Positions 42,841 through 54,639 of a stretch of DNA of 58,024 nt are shown piece by piece (within the stretch, counting starts at the first letter, position 1; each line of letters starts with the position of its first letter). Below the pieces are notes generated by a model. It saw only the letters and a program-made list of their open reading frames with translations, was not told the origin of the DNA and did not search any database. The stretch spans positions 1 to 58,024 of the forward strand of contig MU008237.1 in the NCBI GenBank assembly GCA_010909165.1. The letters are read 5' to 3'. Source of the DNA: Anthoceros angustus. Lineage: Eukaryota > Streptophyta > Anthocerotopsida > Anthocerotales > Anthocerotaceae. A program made the position numbers and the translations under genes.

Positions 42841-44099
42841 AGCTGCACCACCGTCCTCTCTAGTCTGGCTTGCTGCTGGCCAGTTTAGTTGTAAATAATG
42901 TCACATCTTTCTTCGTACCGATGCTGCTTGCTTACTTGCACTGCAGTGCCGCCTTTCTTGCAGCAGCTCGGGAAGGCTGTGGACCAGACATTCGCTACCG
43001 GTTTGGTTTGCATCACAGATTTGTTTTTCTTCCTCATTCCTTCCTTTCCTAGCGCTTTTGGGTTGATTTCCTTCCCACCGCTTTTGATTTGAGCTCCTTT
43101 CAGCGGGGCCGGAGTGAATATACTGCAGTGGAGTGGGACAGGGCATCTAGCCAGCTCTCCTCGTACTTCGCTCCGCTCCACTGCTTTCCAGGGTCGCCCG
43201 CCCCAACTTCCCGCCCTCGCCCTGTACGCTGCTTGTGATTTTGAAGTTGCACAAGAGAGCAAGTAGATTACCACGGAATGCGACACCGTTGTAAGCTGAG
43301 AACGTTTCGAACAGGAAAGGGAATATAGGATAAGGGCATATCCACTATATATGCCTGCCAATAGGGAATTAGATAAATAGGTTAAAATGGGGAATGCTTA
43401 ATTAGGGATGTATTAGTTAGGACGTAATTAATTAGAAGTCGAAATGAGATAGGAAAATAGGCAACTTAGATAGGGGAAGGTATTTTAGGAAGGTAAATCC
43501 AATCTAGGGTTGAGAGGCCCCCACGTGGCAAACATCCAAGAGGGGAAAAGTCCAGTTTGGACAATGCCATCTCTCCCTCCGAACTGAAGCATCTTCACTT
43601 TGGCCAAGAGTCGCTGAGCATAAGAAGGAAGAGGAGGAGGAAGGAAATCGCCATCACCACTAGCAAGTTGCAAGGAGGAGGGAAGTAGGGAGCGAAAGTT
43701 GGGAGGAAGCCCTAGCTTTAGGCGACTTGCCAGAAGGAGAAGGAAGTGGAGAAGAGGAAGGTGTCAGTTGCTGTGGAGCGTGAAAGCCGCAGCCCGCATG
43801 TGCCCAAAAGTGAGAGGGAGTTGAGGGCACGGGCGCGACCACCGTGCGGTGGTGGAAGCCCAAGATTGAAGGGGGAAATCGCGAGGAGGCGCAAGGAATT
43901 CGACAAGGGAGCATTCACATTGGAAAGGAGGTGAAAAGGAAGAAAGTTGGGAGGAAGCCAGGTCTAACCCCAAAATTGTGTGACAGGGCTGCTTCCCCCT
44001 AGAAGGTTTTGTGGTGAGGCACCAGAAGACCCAGAGGGCTTGCGAGTTGGGGAGTAACTTCTCTTGCGCTCCGGAGCTGGTGGGAAGTAAGAGAAAGCC
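42841..44099. other. Spacer, possibly an LTR or promoter region
   Basis: No gene is recognised. It contains an AT-rich part (43340-43480) and a 22-bp direct repeat GAAAGTTGGGAGGAAGCC at 43696 and 43942. It could be the LTR and leader of the element whose ORF starts at 44100. Confidence 0.35.
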
Positions 44100-45160
44100 A
44101 TGACTCGAGCAGCGAAGGGCAAGGGGAAGGAGGCTCCACCAAGGGCTCGACTTCAGGTGGAGGAGGAAGAGGCAAAAAGCCAACAGCAGGGGGCGCGCCC
44201 CCAAGAGGTGGTGACTTTGAAATGCCACAATTCATTTGCTTCACAAGGCAGCTCAATCCCCGCGATTTGGTGGACTTTACGCAGTGGGCGGAAGAGGAGA
44301 ACATCCAATTGGGATGGTTGTATGGCCGCCAATGGGCCTACACCAATTTGGAGCCGATTGAGGAGCGTTACATCAACCTCCGTCAATCGGAGGCAGCCCT
44401 TGCCACGTTACCCAAGAGGAATGCTTGGACTGATCCTCGTTGCTGGATAGTTCAGAGCATTCGCCAAGTTTATGGAAGGCCAGAGGAGGAGAGCTCAGGA
44501 ATCGCTCTCCTCAAGAGAACGAATGGGGGGAAGAGAGCTCCCACAATGGAAATTCCACAGGAGGTTTTGGAGTTAATTGACGGAGGGATGAAGGCCAAAC
44601 CCAAGAAAGGATGGAAGATTTGAGCAGCATCAAGGAGCTAAGAGGCTCTTGCGCAAATTGTCTTGGGATTGCGGAACTATCAGTGCCTCTTTACTTCAGC
44701 ACCAGCTTCTTGCAATTTTTGTGGAAGATCACTCCAAGAGCCAAACCGAATTGGGGGACAATCATGTATGAGGCCTACATCCACCATAGGGAGAAGCTTC
44801 TCAGGCCCAACACGGTGGATGAAGGAGGAGCAAGGCCGTGCTACCTTAGCACCTATTGGGTGCACTTGTGGGAGACGGAGGGGCTCTTGACCAGCAAGGA
44901 GCTTGAGGATGCGTGGCATCCTTTTGAAATTATACACCTCAAGCCAAGCTTGGAGAGGCCTTTGCCCTTTGTTTTGAGGAAGACCATAGGGGCATACTTT
45001 TCGTGCCATCAGAATTGAGGAGGTGGAGGTAGCACCGGCAAGATTGCCGGAGGTGGGGAATTTTCCCCCACATGAGGAGCAAGGTGAAGGATTTAGAGAA
45101 TTGGCCATAGAGGGCCAAGTGAAAAAGTTAATGAGGGCGCTTTACCACGGTAGGAGTGCA
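44100..45160 (+). pseudogene. Unidentified retroelement-like ORF, three frames
   Basis: ATG 44100 (MTRAAKGKGKEAPPRARLQV) runs into a frame change near 44220. ATG 44222 (PQFICFTRQLNPRDLVDFTQ, WLYGRQWAYTNLEPIEERY) stays open to 44623. A third frame (44611-45018) has LSVPLYFSTSFLQFLWKITP, NWGTIMYEAYIHHREKLLRP and YLSTYWVHLWETEGLL. A fourth piece (EVAPARLPEVGNFPPHEEQG) continues to about 45160. Together they make about 340 residues, basic at the start and globular after that. I do not recognise the family. The style resembles the N-terminal proteins of plant retroelements. It is clearly coding in origin. Confidence 0.55.
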
Positions 45161-45350
45161 ACCCTACCGCTAGGGCGATGTTCTCGAGGGTGGAGGTTCC
45201 CACCATCCGTGGCTGCCAGGGAGGCACCTAGTCACCCTACCCCACGGTAGCCAACCCACCGCGTAGGCGGTGCATCCCACGGTAGGAACTCAACCCATCG
45301 CGTGGTAGCACCCCACGCCGATAGGCGGTGCAGCAGCCTCCGCGGTAGGG
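45160..45350. repeat. Cluster of CCCACGGTAG-type words
   Basis: CCACGGTAG, CTACCG, CGCGTAGGCGGTGC and similar words recur about every 20-40 bp. A smaller cluster lies at 46610-46710. Both strands are represented. The role is unknown. Confidence 0.5.
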
Positions 45351-45555
45351 AAGAGGAAGGAAGGACAACGCGAGGCGCCGAGGGCTGCGCCTAGGCCGCC
45401 ATCACCCACGCCCGTGGGAGGGGAGGGGATGGGGCGAAAAGTGCGGAGCTCACCCGCCGCTGGCTGACGCCGAGGACGGCGATACCGGAAATATCCAGCA
45501 AGAGACCAGCGGAATTGGGGCCTGGGAGATTTTGCCGAGTGCATGTGGGAGGCAC

Positions 45556-46233
45556 TCAGTAGATGTGAAGAAGGCGAGGGAAATGGCAACCTCCCTCTTG
45601 GCATGCCAGGAGGAGGTCCGGGCGAACAAGGCCCAAGAGATGGCGGAGGAGATGAGGGACCAAGGCAGCCTCCTCCTCGCCTCGAGTTGATCGGTCAATT
45701 TCACCTAGGGCATAGTCTGCCCGAAATCGCCTCTTCCTTACCACCATCAACCTATGCACCACCTTTTTGTGGCGCTCTTTCTCCCGAGCTCTCCTCTGCT
45801 CTAGGTCCGCCACTTGCATGGCCAGCGTCTCCCTCTCTTCTTGCCAGGCATTCTTCTTGCGTTCCAGCCCTTGTACTTGGAGGTCTTGGGTGATTAATTT
45901 CGTGCGTCTTACCTCCAAATTCAACCGGGTCCTTCGCAATTCCTCTTCCACATCCCGGATTTTGAGGGCTTGGGTGGCCAACACTTGCTCTTATGCTTCC
46001 ACCTGCTGAATCGCCCGTTTCTTTTGCCCCAGAGCCTCGAATTTGCTTGCCGCCTCTAATTGGGCAATGGTCCTCCGCCTCCATGTTCTCACTGGCGATG
46101 GCTCACTGTACCTCTCCTCCGCTTAGGACAACTTCCCCTCCAGGGCCTTCTCCGTCCTTCTGTGGTCCATAATGTCTTGCTGGAGTTTCTCTGCAGCCTT
46201 CTCCAACTTGGCTGCCTTCTCATCAAAATCCAT
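45556..46233 (-). pseudogene. Coiled-coil protein segment on the opposite strand, two stops
   Basis: ATG 46233 (MDFDEKAAKLEKAAEKLQQD) opens a Lys/Glu/Arg-rich heptad sequence. It continues in one frame through TAA near 46122 and TAA near 45993 into RDVEEELRRTRLNLEVRRTK, QGLERKKNAWQEERETLAMQ and VADLEQRRAREKERHKKVVH, ending near 45556. Two nonsense codons in an otherwise consistent coiled coil mark it as a pseudogene. It lies between plus-strand coding pieces (44100-45160 and 46272-46633), so it may be an inverted part of the same gene. Confidence 0.6.
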
Positions 46234-46271
46234 GGCATATTGCTTTGCATGTGAGGGTAGGAGAAGCAGCC

Positions 46272-46633
46272 ATGGCAAGAGACGCCTACAGGGACAAGTG
46301 TGAGAGTGGAGAATGGCCCACGGAGCTCGACGACCTCCAGATGTAGTATCAGAGCTTGGGAGCCCATCTCCACAACAGGTTATTGAAGGCCAACAATAAG
46401 GTGTTGCGCCTTGCCAAGAGGAGGACTTTAGGTCCTCATGATGATGATCGAGAGGTGCTGCTACAGGTGTGGCCGGAGGCCTTAGATTTTGATGAGGCCA
46501 CAAGCGACATGGACTCCGAGGAATCAGAAGAGGCGGTGGAAGGAGAGGAAGCCGCGACACCAAGGGGAGAAAATGGCGCAACAATCAAGGGAGGTGGGCA
46601 GCCTACCCTTGCAGAGGTCAGCCTACCACGGTA
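46272..46633 (+). pseudogene. Plus-strand ORF with acidic C-terminus, one stop
   Basis: ATG 46272 (MARDAYRDKCESGEWPTELD) meets TAG at about 46344 and continues in frame as YQSLGAHLHNRLLKANNKVL. It then becomes strongly acidic (DFDEATSDMDSEESEEAVEG) and ends at TAG 46633. It is probably the same gene or element as 44100-45160. Family unknown. Confidence 0.45.
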
Positions 46634-46699
46634 GATGACCACCTACTACTGGAAGGTGACCACCGCTGGCACCCACCCCACGGTAGACAGCAACCTATG

Positions 46700-49500
46700 G
46701 CGGCGGTAGGGGCTGTGACTCACGGGCGAGGTTCCGGAGAAGGCAAAGACGCCTGGGGGTCCCGCCGAGGATTGGAGGTACTGTGGACCTCAACATGCCC
46801 CTTAGGATAGATGATAAGGCGGCTGACAGAGCGGCGCCGCCGTAGGAAACCAAAGACAAGGTCCGACCCGTCGAGGTAGGAGAGGGAGTGAGGAATTCCC
46901 ATCCCCCATGACCAAGAGAAGAACCGGGGCCTGGAGAGGAGTCCACCACGAAGAAGGCCCGGAGGGATCACTAGGGAGGAGACATTGGTATGCAACGACT
47001 GGGAAAAAGGCATCCTTTGAGAATGCTCCATGATAGGTATGGACAAATCAACAAAGAGCGAGGAGCCAAGAAGACCTTTTAGCCCAGTAGAGTTCCAGGC
47101 GAGGCTGGGACCCAGGCGTCGCCCAATGGTCGGTCAACATGCCTGACCCAATATGGATAGGCGGGTGAGGGCAAGCAGGGCTAAGGTCATTGTCCATTGA
47201 ACATGCTCACCAAGGTGGATCACCTTAGATAACTGCTGGTTCCCCGCACGCCAGGGCAAACGGACCGATTAGCGAATCATCCTCGCCGACTGCCAGGCCG
47301 TGAAGCTACGGAGCGGAGAAGCCGCCTCCGCCTCTTCCTTATCCATGTGGGGCACCTCAACCTCCCAAAGGAGGGAGAGGAGGAGCGGGCGCCTAGTGGG
47401 CCGGGCGGCACTCACCGAGGAGAGTGAAGGGGTGAAGGCGCTGAGGCGGAGGCCCGACCGCCCAAGGCCAAACGGGTCCGGGAGGAAGATGATTGGAGGA
47501 TTCCTGACTCCATTCGACTGAACGGACACCCCGCCGCCCGAGAGGTATGGAGGATATCCCCGCCTCCTTCCGTTCCCGAGAGAGCCGGGCTGCACCGCGG
47601 GTGTGCACCCACGGAAGGAGCCGGAGTCGCGACGCTCGCCACCAAAGAACTCCACAACTCGGCAAATGGAGCCACGGACGAAACTAACAAATAAGAGGTG
47701 GTGGCTCCCACCGACGAGCGCCAAGGAGCACTGCCTCCCCGCCTCGCCTCACGGAGTGGCAAGAGGCGGAGGAGGAGGTGAAGGCGAGCGAGAGGGACGC
47801 GCCTGGCAAGGGGCCACCGCGCAGCCCACATCCGAGCTCCGGGCCCCTGCCTCCGACGGGAGAGGGAAACGCTTAGCCCCGAACTCCTCACCACCTCCGA
47901 GCCCCGTGGAGAAAGAGGGCGAGAAGGAATTAGGCCAAGAGGGCCAAGGAAGGAGAGGCTCTGACCACAAAGACACCGTGACCGAGGGTCCCGATTAGGT
48001 CCGGAGAACCCCCGCACCGCCCGGGATCAAGGTATGGCGGCGGTCCTTGGCGGACCGGGAGATGCCCGCACCCACACGGACTTCTTGGTGCCTCAGCAGT
48101 AGCGGCCTGGGAAGAGACACGGGCGGAGTTTTGGCTACCGCCATGGACGGTATGCTCGGGGTCTCTGGGACGGGCAGAGAAGACCTGTGAGGTGGAGGCA
48201 ACAAGGAGGCGATGGTGCCCTCCGTGAGCGATGGAGGCGCCCAGAGGCGAAGAAGAAGGCGGAATCCCTCGTCGAATTGAGGAGGGGAAGCGCCGGGAGG
48301 CAGAACGGGAGGTCTGGTCCATTCGGCAGACGACAAGGTCCTCTGCCTGTGTGAACATCAAGCACGCAGTGAGGCCCAAGCACGGCAGAGGACCTCCGCA
48401 AGGAGGGGGTAGCGCAAGGTGCTGCAGGAGGCCAGAGGGCAAGCGGAGAGGGCTCGGGACCTGGCTGAGGCGCTAGGCGGGAACAACACCAAGCCGCTGA
48501 GGCCTGTGAAGGCGGCGCGAGGCGGAAGTCAGCTAAACCGACCGTGATCACTACCGGAGGATCGAACGGGGAGACAGGACCGCTGCTAGCTCAAGGCGGA
48601 ACAGAGGCGGAGCAAAGTTAGGGTCACCGGTAGAGGAGAAGGAGGCCAGAATAAGGAGATGGAGGATCTCTGACTGCAAAGTGGAGGAGCAGCAGGAGAG
48701 ATGGAAGATCAGCAGGAAACCTTGAGCCGCAGCCCAAGAGACAATCGAGCCAAGCGGGTTTACGGGCGTGATCGCGATCACGAGCGAGATAGAGCGCTCT
48801 GGGCCGGGTCAAGAGGTGATGGAACAAGGAGCGTGACGCCGCCAGATGGAGAGGAACCTCGATGAAGAATCGGGCTGCCGGATCGAAGGGAGATGGCGAG
48901 CCTGCCGAAAACGGAGGAGCAAGAGCCCGGACGCAGAGAAGAAGCCGGGTCCAGCTATGGAAGGCGGAGGGGAACGCCGCGCCATGGCGGTGTAAGCCGC
49001 GCTGGATCGGAAACGACGGAGCTGAGCAGTGAGCATCCAGCGATTGCAGGAGGTAACAAAGGCCTGTGTGGCTCGCGAGACTCCGCCCGCCCACCGACAA
49101 ACCCGCAGGAGACGGACTGCTGTTTGACAAAGACGCACTCCCAAATCACCTATGGCGTAAGGGGAGTACCGTGCCCAAGATGTGGAAGAGGCAATCCAGC
49201 AATCGACTGGATTTTCTACCACCCCGCCGCCGAGCTCCTCAAGGCATTGGAAGCTTCGCGCCCAGAATCGGACGAACCTCGGGTCTGAAGTGGAGGGGAA
49301 GAAGGGCATGGGGAGACGGGGCCTTGGTGGCCTGCTTTGGCACGGGCGAGAAGAGCCCTGTGAAGAGGAGCAGGACGCGCCAACACAACGGACGGAGGTA
49401 AGACAACAACCAACTGGGGGAGGATAGGGACGAGGGTCCCAAGGAGGTGAGGAAGGAGGAAACCAACCGGATCCGAGCCATGGGGAGGCGCTGGCGAGGA
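46700..49500 (+). mobile_element. GC-rich retroelement debris, second copy
   Basis: The part 47195-48500 is related to 41019-42100 (shared CTCACCAAGGTGGATCACCT, shared order of GAGAAAGAGG and CGGGGTCTC blocks). The plus strand near 47880-47990 and 48380-48480 reads Arg/Glu/Ala-rich, coiled-coil-like sequence (QEARGQAERARDLAEALG). No intact ORF is seen. From 48.6 to 49.5 kb I see no recognisable domain on either strand. Confidence 0.35.
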
Positions 49501-50150
49501 CTGGACCCCTCAACAAGAGGTGGTGGGTTGGGGTCCGGACTTGAGGACCTGACTGAAGTTCGGACCTCGAGGTCCGAACCCCAGAGATGAGACCGGACTG
49601 GAAGATCGACTGAAATAAGTCCGAACCTCAAGTTCGGACTGAGTCGACCGACCCCGAGGTCCTGACTCGGGAGGTGAGGAGGACCCTCCGACTCATGCAA
49701 GGGGAACACAACAGGTGGCCCTATCGAGGGACCCACCGGGCCAGGAGAGGAAGAGGTGGTGGTTACCGGGGGCCGCACGCCACGAGCCCAACCGGCTGTG
49801 GTCTCGGAAGGGGTCCCACCTCGGATCATCCGATTGGGGCGCCTGCAGCCGTGGCAAGGAGGTCATCGCGCCGAGGCGAACTAAGGGCATCCCTCAGCCC
49901 ACCGCCGACGACGGAGATAGGGGAGGGGCGTAAGACAGGCGGCCGATTAGGCACACCGAAATGGCCACCCTTCAATAGGAGTGTAATAAAGACGACGAGT
50001 ATAAGAGAGCCGAGGTCGCCTAGTAAAGCATCTTTCTCTTGGTGTTGATGCTGCCTTCTGCTGCCCTGTGTGCCTTCTCATGGAGTCTCGAGTCATCGAA
50101 AGCAGCCGATGACCCGAGAGATCGATCAAGGTCCCGTGACGGACCCTAAC
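49500..50150 (+). repeat. Possible LTR of a Ty3/gypsy element
   Basis: Ahead of the gag domain at 50872 lies a stretch rich in TCCGGAC/GTCCGAA palindromes (49536-49670). It is followed by a TATA-like GAGTATAAGAGAGCC with AATAAAG (49980-50025), and by GACGGACCCTAACGTGG near 50140. The last resembles the ACCCTAACATGG junction where an LTR meets a primer site. Boundaries were not found. Confidence 0.3.
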
Positions 50151-50871
50151 GTGGTGGTGGTGTGCAGGAAGGGCGACCTGGGACCCTTGCTCGCAGCACC
50201 TAGCTGGGCCGACTTCGACCGAACGTGAGCCGAGGGACTCCGGAGGGCGTGTAGAGCCCGGACGGAGAGGCCTGGCAGAGCGGCGGAGGAGGTCCGGACC
50301 GCGCAGCCACCCGCGATTTTCCCCAAGGATAATGAGTGAAGTGTGAATGGTGAGAGGAACGGACCAGAGGGACGAGTGACAAACTTGAATGACACGGACG
50401 CGAACGAGTCCTTAAACGTTTGGCCACGCCGGGCCTGTCCGGTAAATGTTACGGGTAGTTAGTCATAAAACGAGGAATGTGTGGGTGGGGTCTAAAACGG
50501 GCGCTACGTGAGGTGAGAAACGATTGAAACGTGGCCAACGGAGCCTATCATTCTCTTGGGAACGGACCTCCTTACTACAACGACACGGATTGTGCGCCTG
50601 GCGACTTAATGAAAGTCGCGCACATTTTTGGCGCCTGTTAGGAATGAGATCGTCCAGTAGCCCAGTGGGAAGGTAAGTGTGGATGCCGGAGGACGTGAGG
50701 TAGTCAAGAAGACTGTCGAAAGTGAGCCGGACGCCAGACCGCCAGCGCCTCCCGAGCTCAACGTGAGAGCTCGCCGCCAGTAAGCGGTGTAGATTTGTCA
50801 GATCGCGAGGAAGAAGTAGCACAAAGCCAGTGCGCAGAAGTGAGCGGGTTCTCAACCCCTACCGGTCGGCG

Positions 50872-51319
50872 ATGGCAACATCGACCAAGCAAGCGAACTC
50901 TCTCTTTGGAGGTAAGAAGGAGAGGGACGCGGAAACCTTCGTGGAGGATTTCGTGTCTCGCAAACTTCAACGGAGAAGGTCTGGATGCGACTCATCCAAA
51001 TGCTCTGGGGGTCCTTCGGGGAATGGGGCTCACTGGTACCGGGAGGAAGCACCGCCACCCTCAACGCCTCCCGCCATCTTCGGCGATCAAGGATGCCTTC
51101 TTGGAAAGGTTCCGTGGGATTGACCAAGAAGGCTATGTCCTGTCTAAGCTCGAGAATTTGAAGCGAGGCAAGACGGAGAAGTTGGGATCGTACATCGAGC
51201 GGTTCTACGCCCTCCGGGTCCGGCACCCCACCCACACCACCATGCAGGCGTACGTTGGTTCGCAGCTGGCCTACTACATAAGCCGATGCCTGCGTGCAAA
51301 TGTGAACTTGCCGGGTTAA
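50872..51319 (+). pseudogene. gag of a Ty3/gypsy element
   Basis: ATG 50872 starts MATSTKQANSLFGGKKERDA. With frame changes near 50962, 51030 and 51080 it continues as LANFNGEGLDATHPNALGVL, HWYREEAPPP and SAIKDAFLERFRGIDQEGYV, then LSKLENLKRGKTEKLGSYIE and RFYALRVRHP. This is the standard retrotransposon gag domain. It stops at TAA 51319, and protease and polymerase do not follow. Confidence 0.75.
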
Positions 51320-52194
51320 CAGCAGCTGGTGATAGCACAAATGATTCAGACATGACATACTGGTGCACTTTCCACTCACGCCCTCCATATACATGGTGTC
51401 GCGCGTAACATTGCTGTAGTCGGCCGACAAGTCCCGCTTGCTAGACTCCTTGCAGTAAATGGTTGGTTTGCGCTCGAGCGCCAACTTAGTACCCACGCCA
51501 CGCACGCGACTTCATTGCACATAACGGCAGGGAAATCCAATGAGGCAGCGGATATCGCGGTCCGCCACACGGGATAAGAATAACAGCCGCCGCCGCAACT
51601 GATGGATAAGTCACAGTGTCATAAATACATGCATAGAAGAATAAGGTCCACTTAACTACCACCCTTTCACACGACATCAGGGTTTCTAACTTTGGTTAAC
51701 GTGGTCAGCGGTAACCCTAATCTGGTCCAGGGGTTAAGAGTCCCTTATGGTAACGGTGTTCCACTTTCAACCTGTTCAAGCGCACTAAGTAACGCCCACC
51801 CCAGAGAGGCCTCCATCACCGTGTGGGCGTGTGTGAAGGAGGGACCTACGGCGCCTTTGCAAAGAGCGTGTTCCGTGTCAACCGGTGCACAAGGCATCCT
51901 GCAAGGCGAGAACTCCACAATTCCATTCCAAGCCCAGAGTGATGTGATGCAACTTTGTTTTCGTAGCTCACCGGGCGGCCTGTGGCAGGAACGGCGGCGG
52001 ACGACGGAGCAAGAAGGAGGGCGGATGCGGCGGCCACCGACCTCCTCCCCGCAAGAAATCCAGGGAGAAGCGGGCGGCTAGTGCACCGAGGGACTTGGGA
52101 CAGCCATCGTGATGCGATGGAGGTGGTGAGCAAGCCAAGGGTGGCATGCATCGGGCGGCAAGCGAACCGCTAGCTCGACGCCCGCAAGGCAACG
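51320..52194. other. Spacer, nothing recognised
   Basis: Open frames exist on both strands (for example, minus 51505-51370 with words such as LALERKPTIYCKESSKRDLS), but none is recognised and none has a clear start. Confidence 0.35.
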
Positions 52195-54410
52195 GTGGAA
52201 AGAGGGGAGCTGGAGGAGAAGTCAGCAAAAGCCGCGGCCGATTCCTTCGCCTTCACCTACGAGGAGACTGTGATCATTCGGCGTCGAATGCTGGGATGGA
52301 TCCCGCTAACTGCTGAGAAAGATTGGATGGTGACAGTGATGCAGCCGAGGATGAGAACGCTCGGACTCCACTATTGAAATTGTGGATCATGGGTTCTGGG
52401 GAGCATTGCCTAACCAAAGAGCGATGGATGGGTAGTATGGGCGACGGACATGGACGAGAAGAACCTGTTCACGTTGTTTTGCACAACAAGGCCTCGTGGA
52501 GTTTGACGCAGTTGATTCAAGACCCTCAAATGTATAGGGCGTATGAGCTCGGCCTTGGGTTTCATGCTAAGAAATGTGGTCCTCCCGAGCTTGTCGAGGT
52601 ATTTCGAGAAGCAATGCGGCAACCGACAAGCACAGATATGCCATGGACATGTAAATTTTGTTTTGTTGAGTTTGTGTCACCGATGTGCTTTCTCCTCCGA
52701 CGCATCATGTTTGCTTTGCAGCCACCCTGTAGGAAGAGCTCTTATCGTGTGGAAAGGTGCTGACTGTAGCACACAGCGTATTGTCTATGAGGAGAGCGAG
52801 AGCAGCAGAATGAGGATGATGCAGATAGTGCAAGATGCAGATAGTGAATCGGGACCATCCGACGAGGATGATGGCCCGATCCCGATGTGCCGGGTCATTC
52901 AGATGGAGAAGGGTCAGCGACCAAGACGAGGATAGGGATGCAGGACATCAACTTTGCGGACCTTGTTCCCACCCCGCATCGATGCGGATGACACGGGGCG
53001 CCGCCGGCCGGCGCCCGACTCGGATGGGGAAGACTGATGACCCCAAACCCAAACCGGGTTTGTCCGGGGCCTGGGGAGATGGACTAGGCGCCGGCCGGGC
53101 GCTGCCAGGCGGGAAAGAGGAGCCGAAGTGATGTGGTGGAGCGAGGTGGAAACGGAAGAGAGCACCTACGGATGTCTCGCCGCCGCGGACGAGCGAAGGA
53201 TGTGGCGCAGTAGTGGGAAGAAGAAGTCAAGAGAGATGGAGGAAAAGGGGACCATCCGGAAAACATTGCCACTGCTCATGTTCGTATGACGAGGAAAGGC
53301 CGGAGGATGCTATCGAGATGCACTTTGACACGACCGGGACTCTTACTCCAAGAAGGTGGTTCGAAACAGATTAGTGAAGTTGGAGAATTTGAAACCAAAG
53401 ATCCCATATTACACCGTATGCGCAGATAAGGAGAGTGGACGAGGCATGGGCAAATTATTTGGCTCGTGTAATATCGAAGGGAAGGATTGAGGAGGGCGTG
53501 TTACCTCTCCTTTGCATGATCGACCGAGTGTGACAACCTCGAAGTTGGATGGAAAAGGTTCGTGGCGAAGAAATATGTTATGGGCGTTCTTGGTGGGAAC
53601 CATACCTTTGCACCATGAAACATTTGGCGATATATATCTGGGGAAAACACGCCCAATATGTGGAAGCTCATGTGTATTGTGGGTGACGGTATGAAATGCG
53701 ATGCAATGCACACAACACGATGTCGACAAAAGGAAGAAGATGTCCTTCATTGAGCAGGTCGTACTTGAGGGACGAATTGCTTATTGCCAGCGAGATGATG
53801 TCCAGATGACCATGAATTGGAAATTCAACCTATACCGTGTATTGGGCTTGATTGAGGACGACGGAGGTCGGAAGACGATGTTTACAAGCGAATAAGGTGG
53901 ACAATCGGACCCACATCTTATGCAAAGAGGGGAAGGTTTGGGACAACGTGGATCGAATATTTTCAAAATGGGAGGCTGGAGAATTGCCGAGAGAAACATG
54001 TTCTCGCGAACAAGTAAGAAGGGCAAAGGCAAACGGAAGGTACAAGAGGAGGCTAAGGTTGTTGACATGCTTACGTGAAGTCAAGGATATGCTAGCAAAG
54101 CCGTGGAAATCGCTCCAAGGATTCCACGGAGAGTGCGCGGATACTCATCGACGAGAAGGTGTTGACAGTATTATCGACCTAAAAGGTATGGATGAGGAGA
54201 TTACCTTACGGAAGAAGTTTCATGTTATACAAGTGGCCATGGTAAAACACTTGGGCTGCTCATCATTCGAAGAGGTTAGGCTGGAATATCCTTTGCATTC
54301 GACTGACAAAATGATAGCTCGGTTCCAGACGGCATTCGCTGGGAAAGTGTGCCATACTACCCATCGTTTTGTAATTCTCTCATATGTCGTCTGTTACAAA
54401 CCCTAACGTT
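52195..54410 (+). pseudogene. N-terminal part of an unknown gene or element ending in a methyltransferase-like domain
   Basis: The plus strand carries coding pieces in changing frames. They are SFAFTYEETVIIRRRMLGWI (52240), LKLWIMGSGEHCLTKERW (52375), a GFHAKKCGPPELVEVFREAM segment (52560), a Cys cluster near 52665-52730 (CHRC, then CLLC after 7 residues) and an acidic stretch (DADSESGPSDEDDGP). After a GC-rich gap come SFIEQVVLEGRIAYCQRDDV (53741) and KWEAGELPRETCSREQV (53970), then SSFEEVRLEYPLHSTDKMIA (54270). The first part is homologous to minus-strand 2895-2186. The Cys cluster could bind zinc, but that is inference. Family not recognised. Confidence 0.45.
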
Positions 54411-54639
54411 CTTGCAGGCGCAGGCTGGCCGAGGCCACTTCCACATGTGATGTGGGACCGGAGGCAGGCCGGCCGGCGCCATCTCATCCACTCCATAGAA
54501 CTCTTTGAGGCGCCGCGGGCGCCTCACCATGCCTTTGAGATCTACGGGTGCATAATGTTTCACTGCATGATATGCACTTATCGTTTTGCCCTGCAAAGAA
54601 TTGAAGGATATAGACAACTTGCAGAAAATGCCGGAGGAC

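Noticed and set aside
45290-50430. Many long open frames on both strands in the GC-rich region
   Set aside because: High GC lowers stop frequency. Most have Pro/Arg/Gly/Ser compositions, no motif, and conflict with better frames.
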